Positions 8,863 through 21,082 of a DNA stretch of 64,000 bases are shown here, piece after piece. Source of the stretch: Brevibacillus thermoruber 423 (GTDB taxonomy: Bacteria > Bacillota > Bacilli > Brevibacillales > Brevibacillaceae); assembly GCF_000454065.1 (NCBI RefSeq), contig NZ_ATNE01000001.1, forward strand, positions 2,501 to 66,500, read 5' to 3'. The stretch's first letter is position 1. Each line of letters starts with the position of its first letter. Below the pieces are notes generated by a model. It searched no databases. It was given only the letters and a program-made list of their open reading frames with translations, and was not told where the DNA came from. The position numbers and the translations under genes were made by a program.

Positions 8863-9011
8863 CCGATGACAATCCCCGCCATGAACGAGAGAATTCCCAG
8901 AATGTACCCGAGATTGTAGGTCGGAACGTTGACCACTTTGGCAAACGTCTCGACGCCGAAGAACACGGCGGTCAACACGATGAAGATCAATACCCGCCAT
9001 TTGCTTTCCAC
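8847..9011 (-). CDS. Small two-helix membrane protein, 54 aa, unassigned
   Basis: A short frame from GTG at 9011 with AGGTGA five bases upstream, ending in TAA inside a terminator. It begins VESKWRVLIF and ends MAGIVIGARRR. Two hydrophobic stretches (about residues 7-22 and 36-50) suggest a helical hairpin, with a basic C-terminus on the cytoplasmic side. Good RBS, membrane-like composition and a terminator right at the stop support a real gene. It follows the preceding membrane-protein gene by about 70 bases and may share its transcript. I do not recognise the family. Confidence 0.72.
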   Translation of the reverse strand: MESKWRVLIFIVLTAVFFGVETFAKVVNVPTYNLGYILGILSFMAGIVIGARRR

Positions 9012-9078
9012 ATGTTTCACCTCGCACGTCGCATGTAGACCAATCGTACACCTTTCTCATCTACAGGCCAAACAGGCT

Positions 9079-9984
9079 CTACAGCCTGAGCCACTGAAAC
9101 CAGTAGGAACGGGTCATAAAAAACAGCACGGAACTCGCGAAGACCTTGACGAACAGCAGAAGCTGGATGACGTCCTGCCGCGCCTGGGGAATGTAGAGGG
9201 ACTGAATCTCCGCGCCAAACCAGATGATCATGCCGCAGACGGCCAGCACGCCTGCCCATTTCGGCTGACGGCCGTGCAGCAAAAACCCGAGCCCGGTCAT
9301 CAGGCCGGCAATCGGCACCCAGTACAGCTCCGCCCGCCACCAGGCATACTCGGTCCCCACCCGCTCCAGCGTCGCCACTCCGTACACCAGGCTGAGGCCG
9401 ATCAGGCCGCAGTACAGCAGATACTCATAGCCGAACAGAAACGCGCTGGCGCACCACAGCAGGCAGACAACGGCCAAGTACGCGAGCAGGAGCGAGAGCG
9501 GCCCCTCCCATTGGTTGAGGATGTAGACCCCGCCGAAAATCATCACCAGGGACGACAACCCCAGCAAAAGATGGGGCAAAGGTGTGGCAGACCGCCGGAA
9601 AACGACTGCCAGGATATAGAAGGCGAGCGCAAAACAGGCAAAGATGGCAATTTGCATTAAGGGGGTAAAACGGTTAAAATGGAAAGCAAGTAAGATCGTT
9701 CCTGCAATCAGGCAGGCGCCCAACAGCCAGGCCAGGATCATCTTCCCCGATACGGGATGGCCGCTCCCAGACACGTACGGCCGCGTTGTTTTCGTCCCCC
9801 CCGCAGCCGCCGAACCGGATCCTGTTCCCTTCTCTCCTCCTTTGCCCACCGCAGCGGGAGTTGGCGGACGATCTCCTTCGGTGTACAGGTTCAACAAAAA
9901 GATGCAGTAATGTTCAGGCAGCAGGTTGTTGCGCCGCCAGTTTTCGATCTCGGCGATGATGATGCGTTTGCGCTGGTCGTCCAA
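9079..9984 (-). CDS. Multi-pass membrane protein (DUF2157-like), function unknown
   Basis: 301 aa from TTG at 9984, which has GAGGAGGGG eight bases upstream. Residues 1-35 are a soluble segment (EIENWRRNNLLPEHYCIFLLNLY) like the N-terminal motif of DUF2157-type proteins, followed by a Gly/Ser/Pro linker to about 80. About eight hydrophobic helices follow. It lies downstream of rpoD but is separated from it by a terminator, so it needs its own promoter. In Bacillus subtilis this slot holds cccA, so the position is variable between lineages. No transport or enzyme motif seen. Confidence 0.75.
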   Translation of the reverse strand: MDDQRKRIIIAEIENWRRNNLLPEHYCIFLLNLYTEGDRPPTPAAVGKGGEKGTGSGSAAAGGTKTTRPYVSGSGHPVSGKMILAWLLGACLIAGTILLAFHFNRFTPLMQIAIFACFALAFYILAVVFRRSATPLPHLLLGLSSLVMIFGGVYILNQWEGPLSLLLAYLAVVCLLWCASAFLFGYEYLLYCGLIGLSLVYGVATLERVGTEYAWWRAELYWVPIAGLMTGLGFLLHGRQPKWAGVLAVCGMIIWFGAEIQSLYIPQARQDVIQLLLFVKVFASSVLFFMTRSYWFQWLRL

Positions 9985-10061
9985 CGCGAGCCCCTCCTCA
10001 CGACAGGTACTAAGGTGGAGGGCAAACAGCGGCAGCCGCCGGAAGCGTATCGTTTGCCCGA

Positions 10062-10097
10062 TGGAAAAAGAAAAGCCTACGCCGGCTTCACGTAGGC
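10062..10097 (-). terminator. Rho-independent terminator of rpoD
   Basis: Stem GCCTACG/CGTAGGC with a 9-base loop, followed on the minus strand by TTTTCTTTTTCC, just after the rpoD stop codon. Confidence 0.88.
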
Positions 10098-10116
10098 CAC
10101 TTACTACCTATATCGG

Positions 10117-11241
<1,125 letters not shown>

Positions 11242-11275
11242 CTACTATCCCTCCTTCCCCGGGAATGATCGGATG

Positions 11276-13156
11276 CTACCCTTCCTTTAAAGCATTTTCC
11301 AATTCAAGAATCTTCATCCCTATGACGGCTGCTTGAATTTCCAGTTCTCTGCGCGCTTCCTCGCTGTCCGCGGAGGAGGCTTGGAGATGCAGGCTGCGCT
11401 GTTCCTCGCGCAGACGCTCCAGCTCGGCGCGCTTCGGGTAGTGATTCACTTGCTTGATGTAGTCCCCGATCTCTTGATCAGATACGTCTTCTCTACACTC
11501 CATCATCGCCAATCCCGAGGCTAATTGCTTTAACGATTCATCTTGCAGGTAATGGATAAACTGTCCAGGGTCTTCCGGATGTCCTTCCGCGAAGTAGGCG
11601 TACAGGTAGGCGGCCAGCGCGTCGTGTTCATCCACCTGAAAAGAGGCGCTGCACTCCGTCTGGACGCGTTCGGCGATGTGCCGGTTTCGCATCATGTAGT
11701 ACAGCAGCATGCGCTCGGCCGTGTGGTAAGCGGGCGGCAGTGTTTTTGCGAGCGTAACTTTGCCATTATTTATACTATTATTCCATGCTGGCGATACTTT
11801 ATCCCTGTGGCTGTTACTTTTTTGCTGTTTGTACAGCCGCCGGGCCTCCCACTTGAGCGTGTCAAGCGAAATCGCGTATTCTTCCGCCAACTGCCGCAAA
11901 TACAAGTCCCGCTCTACCGGGCTGTTCAGTTCGTTGACGATCGCGAGCGCCTTCTCGATGAACTGCGCCTGATCCGTCTCATCCTGTATTACGTGGCTGG
12001 CGCGCAAATGTTTCAGGCGAAACGCGGTAACCGGCATCGCCTGCAGCAGCACCTGCTGCGAAAACGCCTCCGGGCCGTGCTGGCGGATGTAATCGTCGGG
12101 GTCCGTTCCCTGCGGCAGCGGAGCCACCCGCACGATCAGTCCGGCCTCCTGCAGCACGTGAATCGCCTTGGCCGTCGCCTCCTGGCCGGCAGCGTCTCCG
12201 TCATAGCAGAGGACGACCTGTTCCACGTTGCGGCGGATGATCCGCGCCTGCTGCTCGGTAAGCGCGGTTCCCAGTGTGGCGATGCCCTGGGGAAAACCGG
12301 CCTGCCATGCCGAGACGACATCGACGTAGCCCTCGAACAGCAGCGCCTGCTTCCGCTTTCGCATGAAAGGACGGGCCCGGTGCAGATTGAACAAGGTGGC
12401 GCTCTTGTTGAACAGCGGACTTTCCGGGCTGTTCAGGTACTTGGGCTGTTTGGCCTGCTGCCTGGACGCGGAAGCGGTATCCAGCAGCCGGCCGCCAAAG
12501 CCGATGATGTTGCCCTGCGAATCGTGGATGGGGAACATGATCCGTCCGCGAAAGCGGTCAAAGATGTTGCCCGCTTCACTTTTGGCCAAGAGTCCCGCTT
12601 CCACCATCAGGTCCAGGGAAAAGCCGCGCTTTTGCAGAAACTGTGTGACGAAATCCCACGAATCCGGCGCGAACCCGATCTGAAATTCCGCAATGGTCTG
12701 CGGCGAAAGGCCGCGCTTCGACAGATACGTCATCGCTTCCTTCCCGTAGGGCGTTTCCGTCAGGACGTAGTGGTACAGTTTGCCGACCAACTGGTGGGCC
12801 TTCAGCATCGCCTGCTTGGCCCGATTCTCCGGCGGATCGTCATCCTCCTTGCCGTGCGTCGAAGGCAGCTCAATCCCCGCGCGTTCCGCCAGCTTGTGCA
12901 GCGCTTCGGGGAAGGTCAACTGCTCCATCTTCATTAAAAAGGAAAAGACATCTCCGCCTGCCCCACAGCCAAAGCAATGAAAAAACTGTCGTTCCGCGTT
13001 GACGTTGAAGGAGGGTGTCTTTTCCGAGTGGAACGGACAAAGACCGAGGAACGCCCGCCCGCTTTTCCGGAGCTGAACGTATTCTCCCACCACGTCCACG
13101 ATGTCCACAGCGGCACGGACTCGGTTCACAAAATCAGCTGAATAGGGACCAGCCAT
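11276..13156 (-). CDS. dnaG: DNA primase DnaG
   Basis: 626 aa from ATG at 13156 (AAGGTGG upstream; the frame to 13186 adds 10 residues with no RBS). The N-terminal CHC2 zinc finger is CPFHSEKTPSF...CFGCGAGG. The catalytic TOPRIM part has LLFEGYVDVVSAW and CYDGDAAG with the acidic metal ligands, and the C-terminal helical domain would contact the DnaB-type helicase. It makes RNA primers at the replication fork. It lies directly upstream of rpoD. yqxD, which lies between yqfL and dnaG in Bacillus subtilis, is absent here. Confidence 0.98.
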   Translation of the reverse strand: MAGPYSADFVNRVRAAVDIVDVVGEYVQLRKSGRAFLGLCPFHSEKTPSFNVNAERQFFHCFGCGAGGDVFSFLMKMEQLTFPEALHKLAERAGIELPSTHGKEDDDPPENRAKQAMLKAHQLVGKLYHYVLTETPYGKEAMTYLSKRGLSPQTIAEFQIGFAPDSWDFVTQFLQKRGFSLDLMVEAGLLAKSEAGNIFDRFRGRIMFPIHDSQGNIIGFGGRLLDTASASRQQAKQPKYLNSPESPLFNKSATLFNLHRARPFMRKRKQALLFEGYVDVVSAWQAGFPQGIATLGTALTEQQARIIRRNVEQVVLCYDGDAAGQEATAKAIHVLQEAGLIVRVAPLPQGTDPDDYIRQHGPEAFSQQVLLQAMPVTAFRLKHLRASHVIQDETDQAQFIEKALAIVNELNSPVERDLYLRQLAEEYAISLDTLKWEARRLYKQQKSNSHRDKVSPAWNNSINNGKVTLAKTLPPAYHTAERMLLYYMMRNRHIAERVQTECSASFQVDEHDALAAYLYAYFAEGHPEDPGQFIHYLQDESLKQLASGLAMMECREDVSDQEIGDYIKQVNHYPKRAELERLREEQRSLHLQASSADSEEARRELEIQAAVIGMKILELENALKEG

Positions 13157-13350
13157 GTCTTTCCACCTTTTTAGAGAATCGCGCAATGAGGATATTTAGT
13201 TCGTCAAAATTCGTCATTTTCCTTCTTGGAAATGCACTCCTTTTCTACTTTTCCACATTTCCGCAGACTATAAACGCCGCGCCGCCGCATCCCGAGAGGA
13301 AGGACGGCTATCTCTTCTTCTACAAGAAACGCCAAAACCCTTTTTTTGCT

Positions 13351-14181
13351 CTACTTCTTTTCGCCGCGCAGCTTGTTTTTGCGAATCATTTCCAGGATGA
13401 TGTTGGCCGTCTCTTCCACAGCCTTGTTGGAGACGTCAATCACCGGGCAGCCGATCCGCTTCATGATCCGCTGCGAATAGGCCAGTTCTTCGTTGATCCG
13501 TTCCAGATTGGCGTAGTTAGCCTGCGCAGTCAGGCCCAGGGCCTTCAGGCGCTCGGTGCGGATGCTGTTCAACTGCTCGGGGTTGATGGTCAGCCCGATA
13601 CAGCGCTCCGGCGGGAGTTGGAACAGTTCCTCCGGCGGTTCCACTTCTGGCACGAGCGGCACGTTGGCCACCTTCAGCCGTTTGTTGGCCAGGTACATCG
13701 AGAGCGGCGTTTTCGACGTGCGGGAGACGCCGATCAGCACCACGTCAGCGCGCAGGAGCCCGCGCGGGTCGCGGCCGTCGTCGTACTTGACGGCAAACTC
13801 GATGGCGTCCACCTTGCGGAAATACTCCTCGTCCAGGCGACGAACCAGACCCGGTTTGCCAATCGGCGGTTCGTGGAGCATCTCCTGCAGGGTGTTCATC
13901 AGCGGCCCCATCACGTCGACGACAGGAATGGCGTGTCGGGCGGCCTGCTCCACGATGTACGACTTCAGTTCGGGCACCACCAACGTAAAAACGATCATCG
14001 CTTTCGATTCCTTGGCCGAAGCGATGATTTCGTCGATGGATTCCTTGTCTTCTATATAGGGGTACTTGTGCACGTCGATCGCGAAACGGTCAAATTGGCT
14101 GGCCACTGCGCGGACGACCAGCTCGGCGGTTTCGCCGATGGAATCAGAGACGACATAGATGAGCTGTGCTTGTTGAGCCAT
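13351..14181 (-). CDS. ppsR: Pyruvate, phosphate dikinase/PEP synthase regulatory protein (DUF299, YqfL)
   Basis: 276 aa. The N-terminus IYVVSDSIGETAELVVRAVASQF and the P-loop-like GVSRTSKTPLSMYLA are diagnostic of the DUF299 bifunctional kinase/phosphorylase. These proteins use ADP to phosphorylate and inactivate PPDK or PEP synthase, and Pi to reactivate it. It lies 17 bases downstream of ccpN. That pair controls gluconeogenesis in Bacillus, so the shared operon makes functional sense. AGGAGGAGAAGC precedes the ATG. Confidence 0.95.
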   Translation of the reverse strand: MAQQAQLIYVVSDSIGETAELVVRAVASQFDRFAIDVHKYPYIEDKESIDEIIASAKESKAMIVFTLVVPELKSYIVEQAARHAIPVVDVMGPLMNTLQEMLHEPPIGKPGLVRRLDEEYFRKVDAIEFAVKYDDGRDPRGLLRADVVLIGVSRTSKTPLSMYLANKRLKVANVPLVPEVEPPEELFQLPPERCIGLTINPEQLNSIRTERLKALGLTAQANYANLERINEELAYSQRIMKRIGCPVIDVSNKAVEETANIILEMIRKNKLRGEKK

Positions 14182-14198
14182 GTGTATCGCTTCTCCTC

Positions 14199-14846
14199 CT
14201 AGACTTTCGATTCGCTGCCCAATTCCACAAACGCCTTGGCGATCGTCGTCTTCGTCACCCTGCCCACCAGCTCGTAATTTCGGCTGTCCTCTCCCTCGGC
14301 GGGACGGACAACGGGCAGCGAGTCGATCTGAAAATCGATCAGCTTTTTGGCGGCCGAATACAGGGTGTCCTCCGGTTGACAGGTCACAATGTTCGGCATG
14401 CGGGTCATGATGATCCCGACCGGCACGTCTTCCAGCGATTTGTTGCCGAGCGAAGCGCGCAGCAGGTCCTTGCGGGAGAGAACGCCGGCCAGATAGCCTT
14501 TCTGGTTGACGACGAACAATGTGCCTACGTCTTCCAGAAACAGTGTCACGATCGCGTCGTAGGCGGAAGCCGATTCGGAAACAACGATGGGCATCGCCTT
14601 GTAGTCGTTGACGAGAAGCTTGTGAAGCCGTTCACTTATGACCGAGCCGGCAGGTCTGCCTGCATAAAAATAACCGACACGAGGTCTGGCTTCTAAATAA
14701 CCTGACATCGTAAGGATCGACAGGTCGGGGCGCAGCGTAGCCCGGGTCAGGTTGAGCCGCTCCGCGATCTGCTCGCCGGTAATCGGTCCCTCATCCTTTA
14801 CGATCTGTAAGATCTGCTCTTGTCGTTTGGTAAGCTCGATGACCAA
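14199..14846 (-). CDS. ccpN: Transcriptional repressor CcpN (HTH plus CBS pair)
   Basis: 215 aa. The N-terminal winged HTH carries ITGEQIAERLNLTRATLRPDLSILTMSGYLEARPRVGYFYAG, split here by domain, almost as in Bacillus CcpN; two CBS motifs follow (about 80-210) that sense nucleotides. In Bacillus it represses gapB and pckA under glycolytic conditions and acts with the PpsR homologue encoded next. The start is awkward: the first candidate is TTG at 14846, which almost touches the GGGGTGA RBS. An ATC two codons later would have better spacing and lines up with the family's IEL N-terminus. Confidence 0.93.
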   Translation of the reverse strand: MVIELTKRQEQILQIVKDEGPITGEQIAERLNLTRATLRPDLSILTMSGYLEARPRVGYFYAGRPAGSVISERLHKLLVNDYKAMPIVVSESASAYDAIVTLFLEDVGTLFVVNQKGYLAGVLSRKDLLRASLGNKSLEDVPVGIIMTRMPNIVTCQPEDTLYSAAKKLIDFQIDSLPVVRPAEGEDSRNYELVGRVTKTTIAKAFVELGSESKV

Positions 14847-14918
14847 TCACCCCGGTTCATGTCTGGTACCTATCCCTAGTATTACTCTATTCGCGCGGAT
14901 TTTCCTTCTTTCCGCGGG

Positions 14919-14952
14919 AAAAAAGCTCGCCCCCGCCGGGCAGGCGGAGGCG
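14919..14952 (-). terminator. Rho-independent terminator of glyQS
   Basis: GC-rich stem (CGCCtCCGCC/GGCGGgGGCG, 5-base loop) followed on the minus strand by AGCTTTTTT, directly after the glyS stop. Confidence 0.88.
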
Positions 14953-14966
14953 TGTGGAGCCAGTCA

Positions 14967-17039
14967 TCAGGCGAAAACCAGTTTGGAAAAATCGGCATAT
15001 GCGCCGATCAGTCGGGAGATGCCGAGCAAGAGCGCCAGGCGGTTGCGGCGGACGGCCTGATCGTCCGCCATGACCATGACGGCGTCGAAGAACGATTGGA
15101 TGGGCTCGCGCAACTGGGACAGCGTCGACAGCACCGCAGCCTGATCGTCGAGGCCCTCCACCTGCTCCCGCACGGACAGATACGCCTTGTACAGGGCGCG
15201 CTCTGCGTCCTCGGTGAAGACGGCTTCGTCGATCGCGTCGTCCTCCGCTTTCTGCGCCAGGTTGCCGGCCCGGTTGAACTGTTCCACGGTCAGCTTGAAG
15301 TCGTCCGCCTGCACCGCCGCCATCAGCGCTTTCGCTTTGGCCAGCACGTCCGGCACCAGCGCGATGTCAGCCGACAGCACGGCATCGATCACATCGTAAC
15401 GGATCTGTTCTTCCTGCAGCGCATTTTTCAGACGAAGCGCGAAGAAATCGGCCAGGTCTTTCTTCACCTCATCCCTGTCGCGCTTGGTTACGCCCTGAGC
15501 GGCATAGATGTCCAGCGCGGCGTCCCACAGGCGGTCCAGCGGCAGCTTCCAGCCGCGGTCGAGCAGGATCGCCACGATCCCCGCCGCCATCCGGCGCAGT
15601 CCGTACGGGTCCTGCGAGCCGGTGGGGACGATGCCGATGGAGAAGCAGCCGACAATCGTGTCCAGCTTGTCCGCGATGCTGACAGCCGCTCCTTCGGCAG
15701 ACTGCGGCAGTTGGTCGCCGGCAAAACGGGGCAGGTAGTGTTCGAAGACACCCCGGGCCACCGCTTCGCTCTCGCCGGCCTTGCGGGCGTAATCCTCGCC
15801 CATGATGCCCTGCAGTTCGGGGAATTCGCCCACCATGTTGGTCACCAGGTCAAACTTGGCAATCTCGGCGATGCGGTCCACGCGGGCAGCTTCCGCTTCG
15901 CCCAGCTCCAGCCGTCCGGCGATGCGGCCCGCGAGGTCGCGAATCCGGCGCACCTTGTCCCCGATCGTCCCCAGTTCTTCGTGGAAGACGATCGTCTCCA
16001 GCCGCTTCAGGCAGCTTTCGATGGACAGCTTTTGATCCTCCTCGTAGAAGAAACGGGCGTCGGATAGGCGGGCGCGCAGCACTTTTTCGTTTCCTTTGGC
16101 CACGTTGTCCAGCGCGCGGCTGTCGCCGTTGCGGACGGTGACGAAGTGGTTGAGCAGGTGGCCGTTCTCATCCTCCACCGGGAAATAGCGCTGGTGCTCG
16201 CGCATGGAGGTGACCAGCACCTCGCGCGGAATGGACAGGAACGCTTCGTCAAACGTGCCGTACAGCGCGGTCGGATACTCGACCAGATGGACCACTTCGT
16301 CCAGCAGGCCCTCGTCCATCGGAATGCGCCAGCCGTTTTCCCGCTCCATGCGGCGAATCTGCTCGACGATGGAACGGCGCCGCTCGTCCGGGTCGACGAT
16401 GACGTACTGTTCCGCCAGCTTGGCCGCGTACTCGCCCGGCTGGGTCAGCGTCACCTCCTGACTGCCGAGGAAGCGGTGGCCGCGCGTCACGCGTCCCGCC
16501 TTTACGCCGGCGATCTCCATCTCGATCACGTCTTCGCCGAAGAGGGCCACCAGCCAGCGGATCGGGCGCACGTACTTCAGCTCATACGCGCCCCAGCGCA
16601 TGTTTTTCGGGAACGTCATGCCGGCGATCACATCGGCCAGCGCGGGCAGCAGTTCCCTGGTCTCTTTCCCGGCTTCCGACTTGCGGGCAAACACGTACTC
16701 GACGCCGTTCACGTCCTTGAAGTAGAGCTGGTCGACGTCGACGCCGTTGCTGCGGGCAAATCCCTGCGCCGCCTTGGTCCAGTTGCCGGACTCGTCCTGG
16801 GCGATTTTGCGGGCGGGCCCTTTCGCTTCGTCGTTGCGGTCCGGCTGTTTTTCCGCCAGTCCGCTCACATGAACGGCAAAGCGGCGCGGGGTCTCGTACG
16901 AAACGACCGCGTCGTAGGGAATCCGTTCCGCCGCCAGCCATTTTTCCACCTTTTCCTTCAACTGCGCGGCCGCTCCGGCGACGAAGCGGGCCGGCATTTC
17001 TTCCGTACCGATCTCCAGCAACAAGTCGCGCTTACTCAT
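14967..17039 (-). CDS. glyS: Glycine--tRNA ligase beta subunit
   Basis: 690 aa, full family length. It begins [19 protein letters not shown] and contains the typical RGPARKIA-like and FPKNMRWG segments, a central HD-like region and a C-terminal DALR-type anticodon-binding domain. With GlyQ it forms the heterotetramer that charges tRNA-Gly in most bacteria. The start overlaps the glyQ stop by 8 bases, giving coupled synthesis. It is controlled by the T-box leader upstream of glyQ. Confidence 0.98.
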   Translation of the reverse strand: MSKRDLLLEIGTEEMPARFVAGAAAQLKEKVEKWLAAERIPYDAVVSYETPRRFAVHVSGLAEKQPDRNDEAKGPARKIAQDESGNWTKAAQGFARSNGVDVDQLYFKDVNGVEYVFARKSEAGKETRELLPALADVIAGMTFPKNMRWGAYELKYVRPIRWLVALFGEDVIEMEIAGVKAGRVTRGHRFLGSQEVTLTQPGEYAAKLAEQYVIVDPDERRRSIVEQIRRMERENGWRIPMDEGLLDEVVHLVEYPTALYGTFDEAFLSIPREVLVTSMREHQRYFPVEDENGHLLNHFVTVRNGDSRALDNVAKGNEKVLRARLSDARFFYEEDQKLSIESCLKRLETIVFHEELGTIGDKVRRIRDLAGRIAGRLELGEAEAARVDRIAEIAKFDLVTNMVGEFPELQGIMGEDYARKAGESEAVARGVFEHYLPRFAGDQLPQSAEGAAVSIADKLDTIVGCFSIGIVPTGSQDPYGLRRMAAGIVAILLDRGWKLPLDRLWDAALDIYAAQGVTKRDRDEVKKDLADFFALRLKNALQEEQIRYDVIDAVLSADIALVPDVLAKAKALMAAVQADDFKLTVEQFNRAGNLAQKAEDDAIDEAVFTEDAERALYKAYLSVREQVEGLDDQAAVLSTLSQLREPIQSFFDAVMVMADDQAVRRNRLALLLGISRLIGAYADFSKLVFA

Positions 17040-17979
17040 CTACGTTCACTCCTTCCTCACGGCTGGACGCGCTTTTGTGCGCGGCCGGCTCCTCGCTCGA
17101 TTGGCCTTTTTTCAGCAAGGGGAAGCCGAGCCGTTCGCGCTCCGCCAGATAGGTTTGGGCCACTTCGCGGGACAGGTTGCGGACGCGGGCGATGTAGCCG
17201 GTCCTCTCCGTCACGCTGATCGCCCCCCGCGCATCCAGCAGGTTGAACGTGTGGGAGCACTTCAGCACGTAGTCGTAGGCCGGAAACACCAGGCGCTCTT
17301 TCATCAGGCGCTTTGCTTCCGCCTCGTAGGTGTTGTACAGGTTGAACAGCATGTCCACGTCGGACAGCTCAAACGTGTATTTGGAATGCTCGTACTCCGG
17401 CTGCAGGAAAACGTCGCCGTAGGTGTAGCCGTTGACCCACTCCAGTTCGAAGACGTTTTCCTTCTCCTGGATGTAGGAAGCGAGGCGCTCCAGGCCGTAG
17501 GTGATCTCCACCGCCACCGGTTTGCATTCCAGTCCGCCCACCTGTTGGAAGTAGGTGAACTGGGTGATTTCCATGCCGTCCAGCCACACTTCCCAGCCCA
17601 GGCCCCAGGCGCCGAGTCCCGGGTGCTCCCAGTTGTCCTCGACAAAGCGGATGTCGTGTTCCAGCGGATCAATGCCCAGTTCGCGCAGGCTGTCCAGGTA
17701 GATTTCCTGGATGTTGTCCGGCGACGGTTTCATGATCACCTGGAACTGATGGTGCTGGTACAAGCGGTTGGGGTTCTCCCCGTAACGGCCGTCAGCGGGA
17801 CGGCGGGACGGCTCCACGTAGGCCACATTCCACGGCTCCGGCCCGATCGCGCGGAGAAACGTCATCGGGTTGAGCGTGCCGGCCCCTTTTTCCACGTCGT
17901 ACGGCTGCACAATCAGGCAGTTTTGTTTTGCCCAAAAGTTTTGCAGCGTCAAGATGATGTCTTGAAAGGTCTTTTTCAT
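17032..17979 (-). CDS. glyQ: Glycine--tRNA ligase alpha subunit
   Basis: 315 aa from ATG at 17979 with AGGAGGTGG upstream; the frame to 18153 runs into the T-box leader and is not coding there. Class II motifs are visible: [45 protein letters not shown] and the [21 protein letters not shown] segment (here shown as one motif of the family, 21 residues split: [10 protein letters not shown] and [11 protein letters not shown]). It carries the active site for glycine activation. The product is likely made only when uncharged tRNA-Gly stabilises the antiterminator in the leader. Confidence 0.98.
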   Translation of the reverse strand: MKKTFQDIILTLQNFWAKQNCLIVQPYDVEKGAGTLNPMTFLRAIGPEPWNVAYVEPSRRPADGRYGENPNRLYQHHQFQVIMKPSPDNIQEIYLDSLRELGIDPLEHDIRFVEDNWEHPGLGAWGLGWEVWLDGMEITQFTYFQQVGGLECKPVAVEITYGLERLASYIQEKENVFELEWVNGYTYGDVFLQPEYEHSKYTFELSDVDMLFNLYNTYEAEAKRLMKERLVFPAYDYVLKCSHTFNLLDARGAISVTERTGYIARVRNLSREVAQTYLAERERLGFPLLKKGQSSEEPAAHKSASSREEGVNVDE

Positions 17980-18130
17980 GGTTCGTTCCACCTCCTGAAG
18001 GTAACAAAGCTCCAAGCGAAGCGCGGCGCGGTTGGGTGTTTGCGAACGCCCATGCGCCATGGCTCCTGTTGGAAAGGACGCTGGTCCTGCCGAATCAGGA
18101 AGCGGCTCCGAAAAGCCACTCCTCGCTGAT

Positions 18131-18398
18131 TCAGCAAAAAAACCTCCCGCCACCTACACCGTGTCTTCCACAGTGTAGGGACGAGAGGATTTCCCGCGGT
18201 TCCACCCTACTTGACGAATCGGCATGCCCGCCGTTTCGTCCACTTTTGCTGTTCACCTTGCTCCGGAACGCCGTTCATCGACATGACTACCGGGCTTCCA
18301 CCCTCCCCGGTTCGCTACGCGAGAAGGCGCGACGCCTTCTCTTTCAGCCAGCGGCCGACTACTCCTTTCCTTCACAGCAACGGTCGGTATCACATTTG
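18131..18398 (-). ncRNA. T-box riboswitch leader (glycine) of glyQS
   Basis: The minus strand carries the T-box core AGGGTGGAACCGCG (18208-18195), which pairs with the tRNA acceptor end. It is followed by a strong terminator stem (CCTACAC...GTGTAGG, 18153-18180) and a run of T at 18136-18142. Upstream is a long Stem I region with AGTAGTC, a GGGTGG-type element and a plausible specifier GGC (Gly) at 18272-18270 in ATGAACGGCGTTC. T-boxes read uncharged tRNA to prevent termination. Core and terminator are certain; the exact specifier is my reading by eye. Confidence 0.93.
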
Positions 18399-18404
18399 GT
18401 ACTT

Positions 18405-18433
18405 ATCATAGCGAAAAGCAAAACGGATGTCAA
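18405..18433 (-). promoter_or_regulatory. SigA promoter of glyQS (TTGACA-N17-TATGAT)
   Basis: Consensus -35 TTGACA (18433-18428), 17-base spacer and -10 TATGAT (18410-18405) directly upstream of the T-box leader. Transcription should start near 18398, giving a leader of about 420 nt. Confidence 0.92.
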
Positions 18434-18602
18434 TGCGGATCGTTGGGTACCTTTGCGTTTGGCAACGCGATTGCACTGCCGCCGTTAGACGTCCCGCTCA
18501 CGACAAATTCAACCCTGCCCGTAACCGAATCCTCTCCGCCGCCGTTTACATGGGTACCGCAAGCTGCACACGATTTCCCCCGCATGTTGCGTAAACGAAT
18601 GC

Positions 18603-18638
18603 CCAAAAATAGAAGCAGAGTTCGCGTTGCAACTCTGC
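18603..18638 (-). terminator. Rho-independent terminator downstream of recO
   Basis: Stem GCAGAGTT/AACTCTGC (8 bp, 8-base loop) followed on the minus strand by TTCTATTTTTGG, about 37 bases after the recO stop. It closes the phoH-recO block before the glyQS promoter. Confidence 0.88.
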
Positions 18639-18674
18639 TCATCGTGATCCGGAACGCTTCTTGTGTTGTGCTCT

Positions 18675-19427
18675 CTACAAACCGATATTCTCGATCTGAT
18701 CCAGAAACGCCCGACTTTTCAGCCGCAGATCGAGATGCTGGTCCAAAAAGCTGCGCAGCACGTGTTTGAGCTGGCTGCGCGTCGATGGCTTCACCTCGAT
18801 CTCGCCCAGCCGCTCCAGGTCAAACACCTGAAACAGGCGGAGGAGCTTCCAGACCGACGGGGAGACGGCAATCGCATACGGATCCTGTGGCAGACAGACG
18901 GGACAGAGCAGTCCCCCCTGCGACACGCTGATCGCATAAGGCTCCCGCTCCGCCCCGCAGTTGGCGCATCCCGACAGATGCGGGGCAATGCCCGCCACCC
19001 GCAGCATTTTCGTCTCGAAAATCCGGCAGAGAATCTCCGCGTCCCTGCCTTCGTCCAGATAGCGAAACAACAGCAGCAGCATGTGAAACAAAAAAGGATT
19101 GGCTTCCCGTTCATCCGTCAACCGGTCCAAAAGCTCCGCTATGTACGCGGCATAAGCCGTGGCCGCCAGGTTTTGCCGCAAGTCCCGGAACGACTCCACG
19201 ATCTCTCCCTGGGACAGGTCGGGCATACCGCTTCCAGGTCCTGCCTTGCACAGATAGTATCCATGGGTAAACAGTTGGGAGACGGCCCCCAAGCGGCTTT
19301 TCGGCTTTTTCGCGCCGCGGGCCATGATGCCCACCTTGCCGTGCTCCCGCGTAAACAACGTCACCACTTTGCTGGACTCGCCATAGTCCACGCTGCGGAT
19401 GACAATCCCTTCCCACTTTACAAGCAT
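18675..19427 (-). CDS. recO: DNA repair protein RecO
   Basis: 250 aa. An N-terminal OB-fold ([23 protein letters not shown], given in two parts: [11 protein letters not shown] and [12 protein letters not shown]) is followed by a helical domain and a four-Cys zinc site (CANCGAE ... CPVC). RecO anneals single strands and loads RecA with RecR/RecF. The start overlaps the yqzL stop by 10 bases. The neighbours era and cdd are the same as in Bacillus. Confidence 0.95.
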   Translation of the reverse strand: MLVKWEGIVIRSVDYGESSKVVTLFTREHGKVGIMARGAKKPKSRLGAVSQLFTHGYYLCKAGPGSGMPDLSQGEIVESFRDLRQNLAATAYAAYIAELLDRLTDEREANPFLFHMLLLLFRYLDEGRDAEILCRIFETKMLRVAGIAPHLSGCANCGAEREPYAISVSQGGLLCPVCLPQDPYAIAVSPSVWKLLRLFQVFDLERLGEIEVKPSTRSQLKHVLRSFLDQHLDLRLKSRAFLDQIENIGL

Positions 19428-19570
19428 GCGTGCGTTTCACCCGGTTCCTTTTGGGCGAACTCAAACGCGGCCTCCTCGTCGGCAGTCGTTTGAAGGTGTT
19501 CTCTGTAGAGAAGGTATGCATGGATGTCACCGGTCGAAGCGAAATAACTCCAAGAAAAGTCACGAAGCAT
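19418..19570 (-). CDS. yqzL: YqzL family small protein, 50 aa
   Basis: A short frame between era and recO. It begins [16 protein letters not shown] and continues [10 protein letters not shown], ending in an acidic tail. The DFSW...F..TG.I.AYLL pattern matches the small YqzL protein found in exactly this slot in Bacillus. An in-frame stop lies just upstream of the ATG at 19570, and GAAAGGATG serves as RBS. It overlaps recO by 10 bases, so it is likely co-translated with it. Function unknown. Confidence 0.88.
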   Translation of the reverse strand: MLRDFSWSYFASTGDIHAYLLYREHLQTTADEEAAFEFAQKEPGETHACL

Positions 19571-19661
19571 GAAGCATCATCCTTTCTTGTTTCGGCTGTA
19601 TCCACTTCCTTCTTAGATTCACCTGCGCCCGTTTTTCTATGCCATGGAAAAATTGACACCG

Positions 19662-20997
<1,336 letters not shown>

Positions 20998-21082
20998 TCA
21001 GCATGTGTGTGGGTGAAGCAAACACGCGGCGCCCGCCGGCGTGCGGGCGGTACCGTCGATCCTCATCAGGCCGCCCCTCCTG

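Noticed and set aside
13157..13350. Promoter or terminator between ppsR and dnaG
   Set aside because: The stretch is AT-richer and may hold the dnaG-rpoD promoter, but no well-spaced -35/-10 pair was found.
18430..18642. 70-aa minus-strand frame with Gly/Asn-rich end between recO and glyQS
   Set aside because: It covers the recO terminator and the glyQS -35, has no RBS, and resembles no family; only an internal ATG without SD.
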